This document shows, piece by piece, positions 5,024 to 5,038 of a stretch of DNA of 5,038 nucleotides; the stretch's first letter is position 1, and the number at the start of each line of letters is the position of its first letter. The notes under the pieces are model-generated. The model was given only the letters and a program-made list of their open reading frames with translations. It was not told the origin of the DNA and did not search any database. The translations under genes and the position numbers were made by a program. This DNA is from Candidatus Opitulatrix roisinitermitis (lineage in GTDB: Bacteria > Actinomycetota > Actinomycetes > Actinomycetales > Bifidobacteriaceae). Location of the stretch: assembly GCA_031288055.1 (NCBI GenBank), contig JAITSD010000082.1, positions 1-5,038 on the forward strand, given 5' to 3'.

Positions 5024-5038
5024 CTCTTTGCCTAAGCG

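Noticed and set aside
5024..5038. Possible second tRNA or terminator after tRNA-Phe
   Set aside because: Only 15 bases remain, with no fold or T-run that can be judged.

Overview
The window reads as chromosomal DNA of an AT-rich member of the Actinomycetota, G+C about one third by eye. The strongest taxonomic cue is the NrdR protein: its wording (VVDTRISEDG, SIRRRR, YLRYASVYKGFKSLDDY) closely follows actinobacterial NrdR. Two adjacent LytR-CpsA-Psr (LCP) genes and an IdsA-like polyprenyl synthase also fit. The low G+C is unusual for that phylum and suggests a reduced or host-associated lineage, or a streamlined free-living one. This is inference from recalled family patterns, not from a search.

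Layout. At 1-591 (-) is an LCP protein that runs off the left edge. It is followed upstream at 615-1823 (-) by a second, complete LCP protein. A 35-bp gap separates this from a divergent Acyltransferase-3 membrane protein at 1859-3037 (+). That gene converges on nrdR, 3075-3539 (-), across a 37-bp AT-only spacer. Divergent from nrdR is a small reading frame at 3609-3946 (+) interrupted by a frameshift. Next come a polyprenyl-diphosphate-synthase-like gene, 4004-4909 (+), with several degraded catalytic motifs, and tRNA-Phe(GAA), 4951-5023 (+). The last 15 bases (5024-5038) hold nothing I can name, and no gene-free stretch exceeds about 60 bases.

How the genes fit together. LCP enzymes transfer polyprenyl-phosphate-linked glycopolymers onto the cell wall, the acyltransferase probably O-acylates a surface polymer, and polyprenyl synthases make isoprenoid chains of the kind used for lipid carriers. 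Most of the window can therefore be read as cell-envelope assembly, with nrdR and a tRNA as housekeeping neighbours.

The most notable patterns are: start codons without Shine-Dalgarno sequences but with a -10-like hexamer exactly six bases upstream (leaderless mRNA); the eroded active-site motifs of the polyprenyl synthase; the frameshifted small gene with an 8-bp palindrome in its putative promoter; and a non-standard T-loop in the tRNA. I see no mobile element, CRISPR array, defence system or clearly new multi-gene system.
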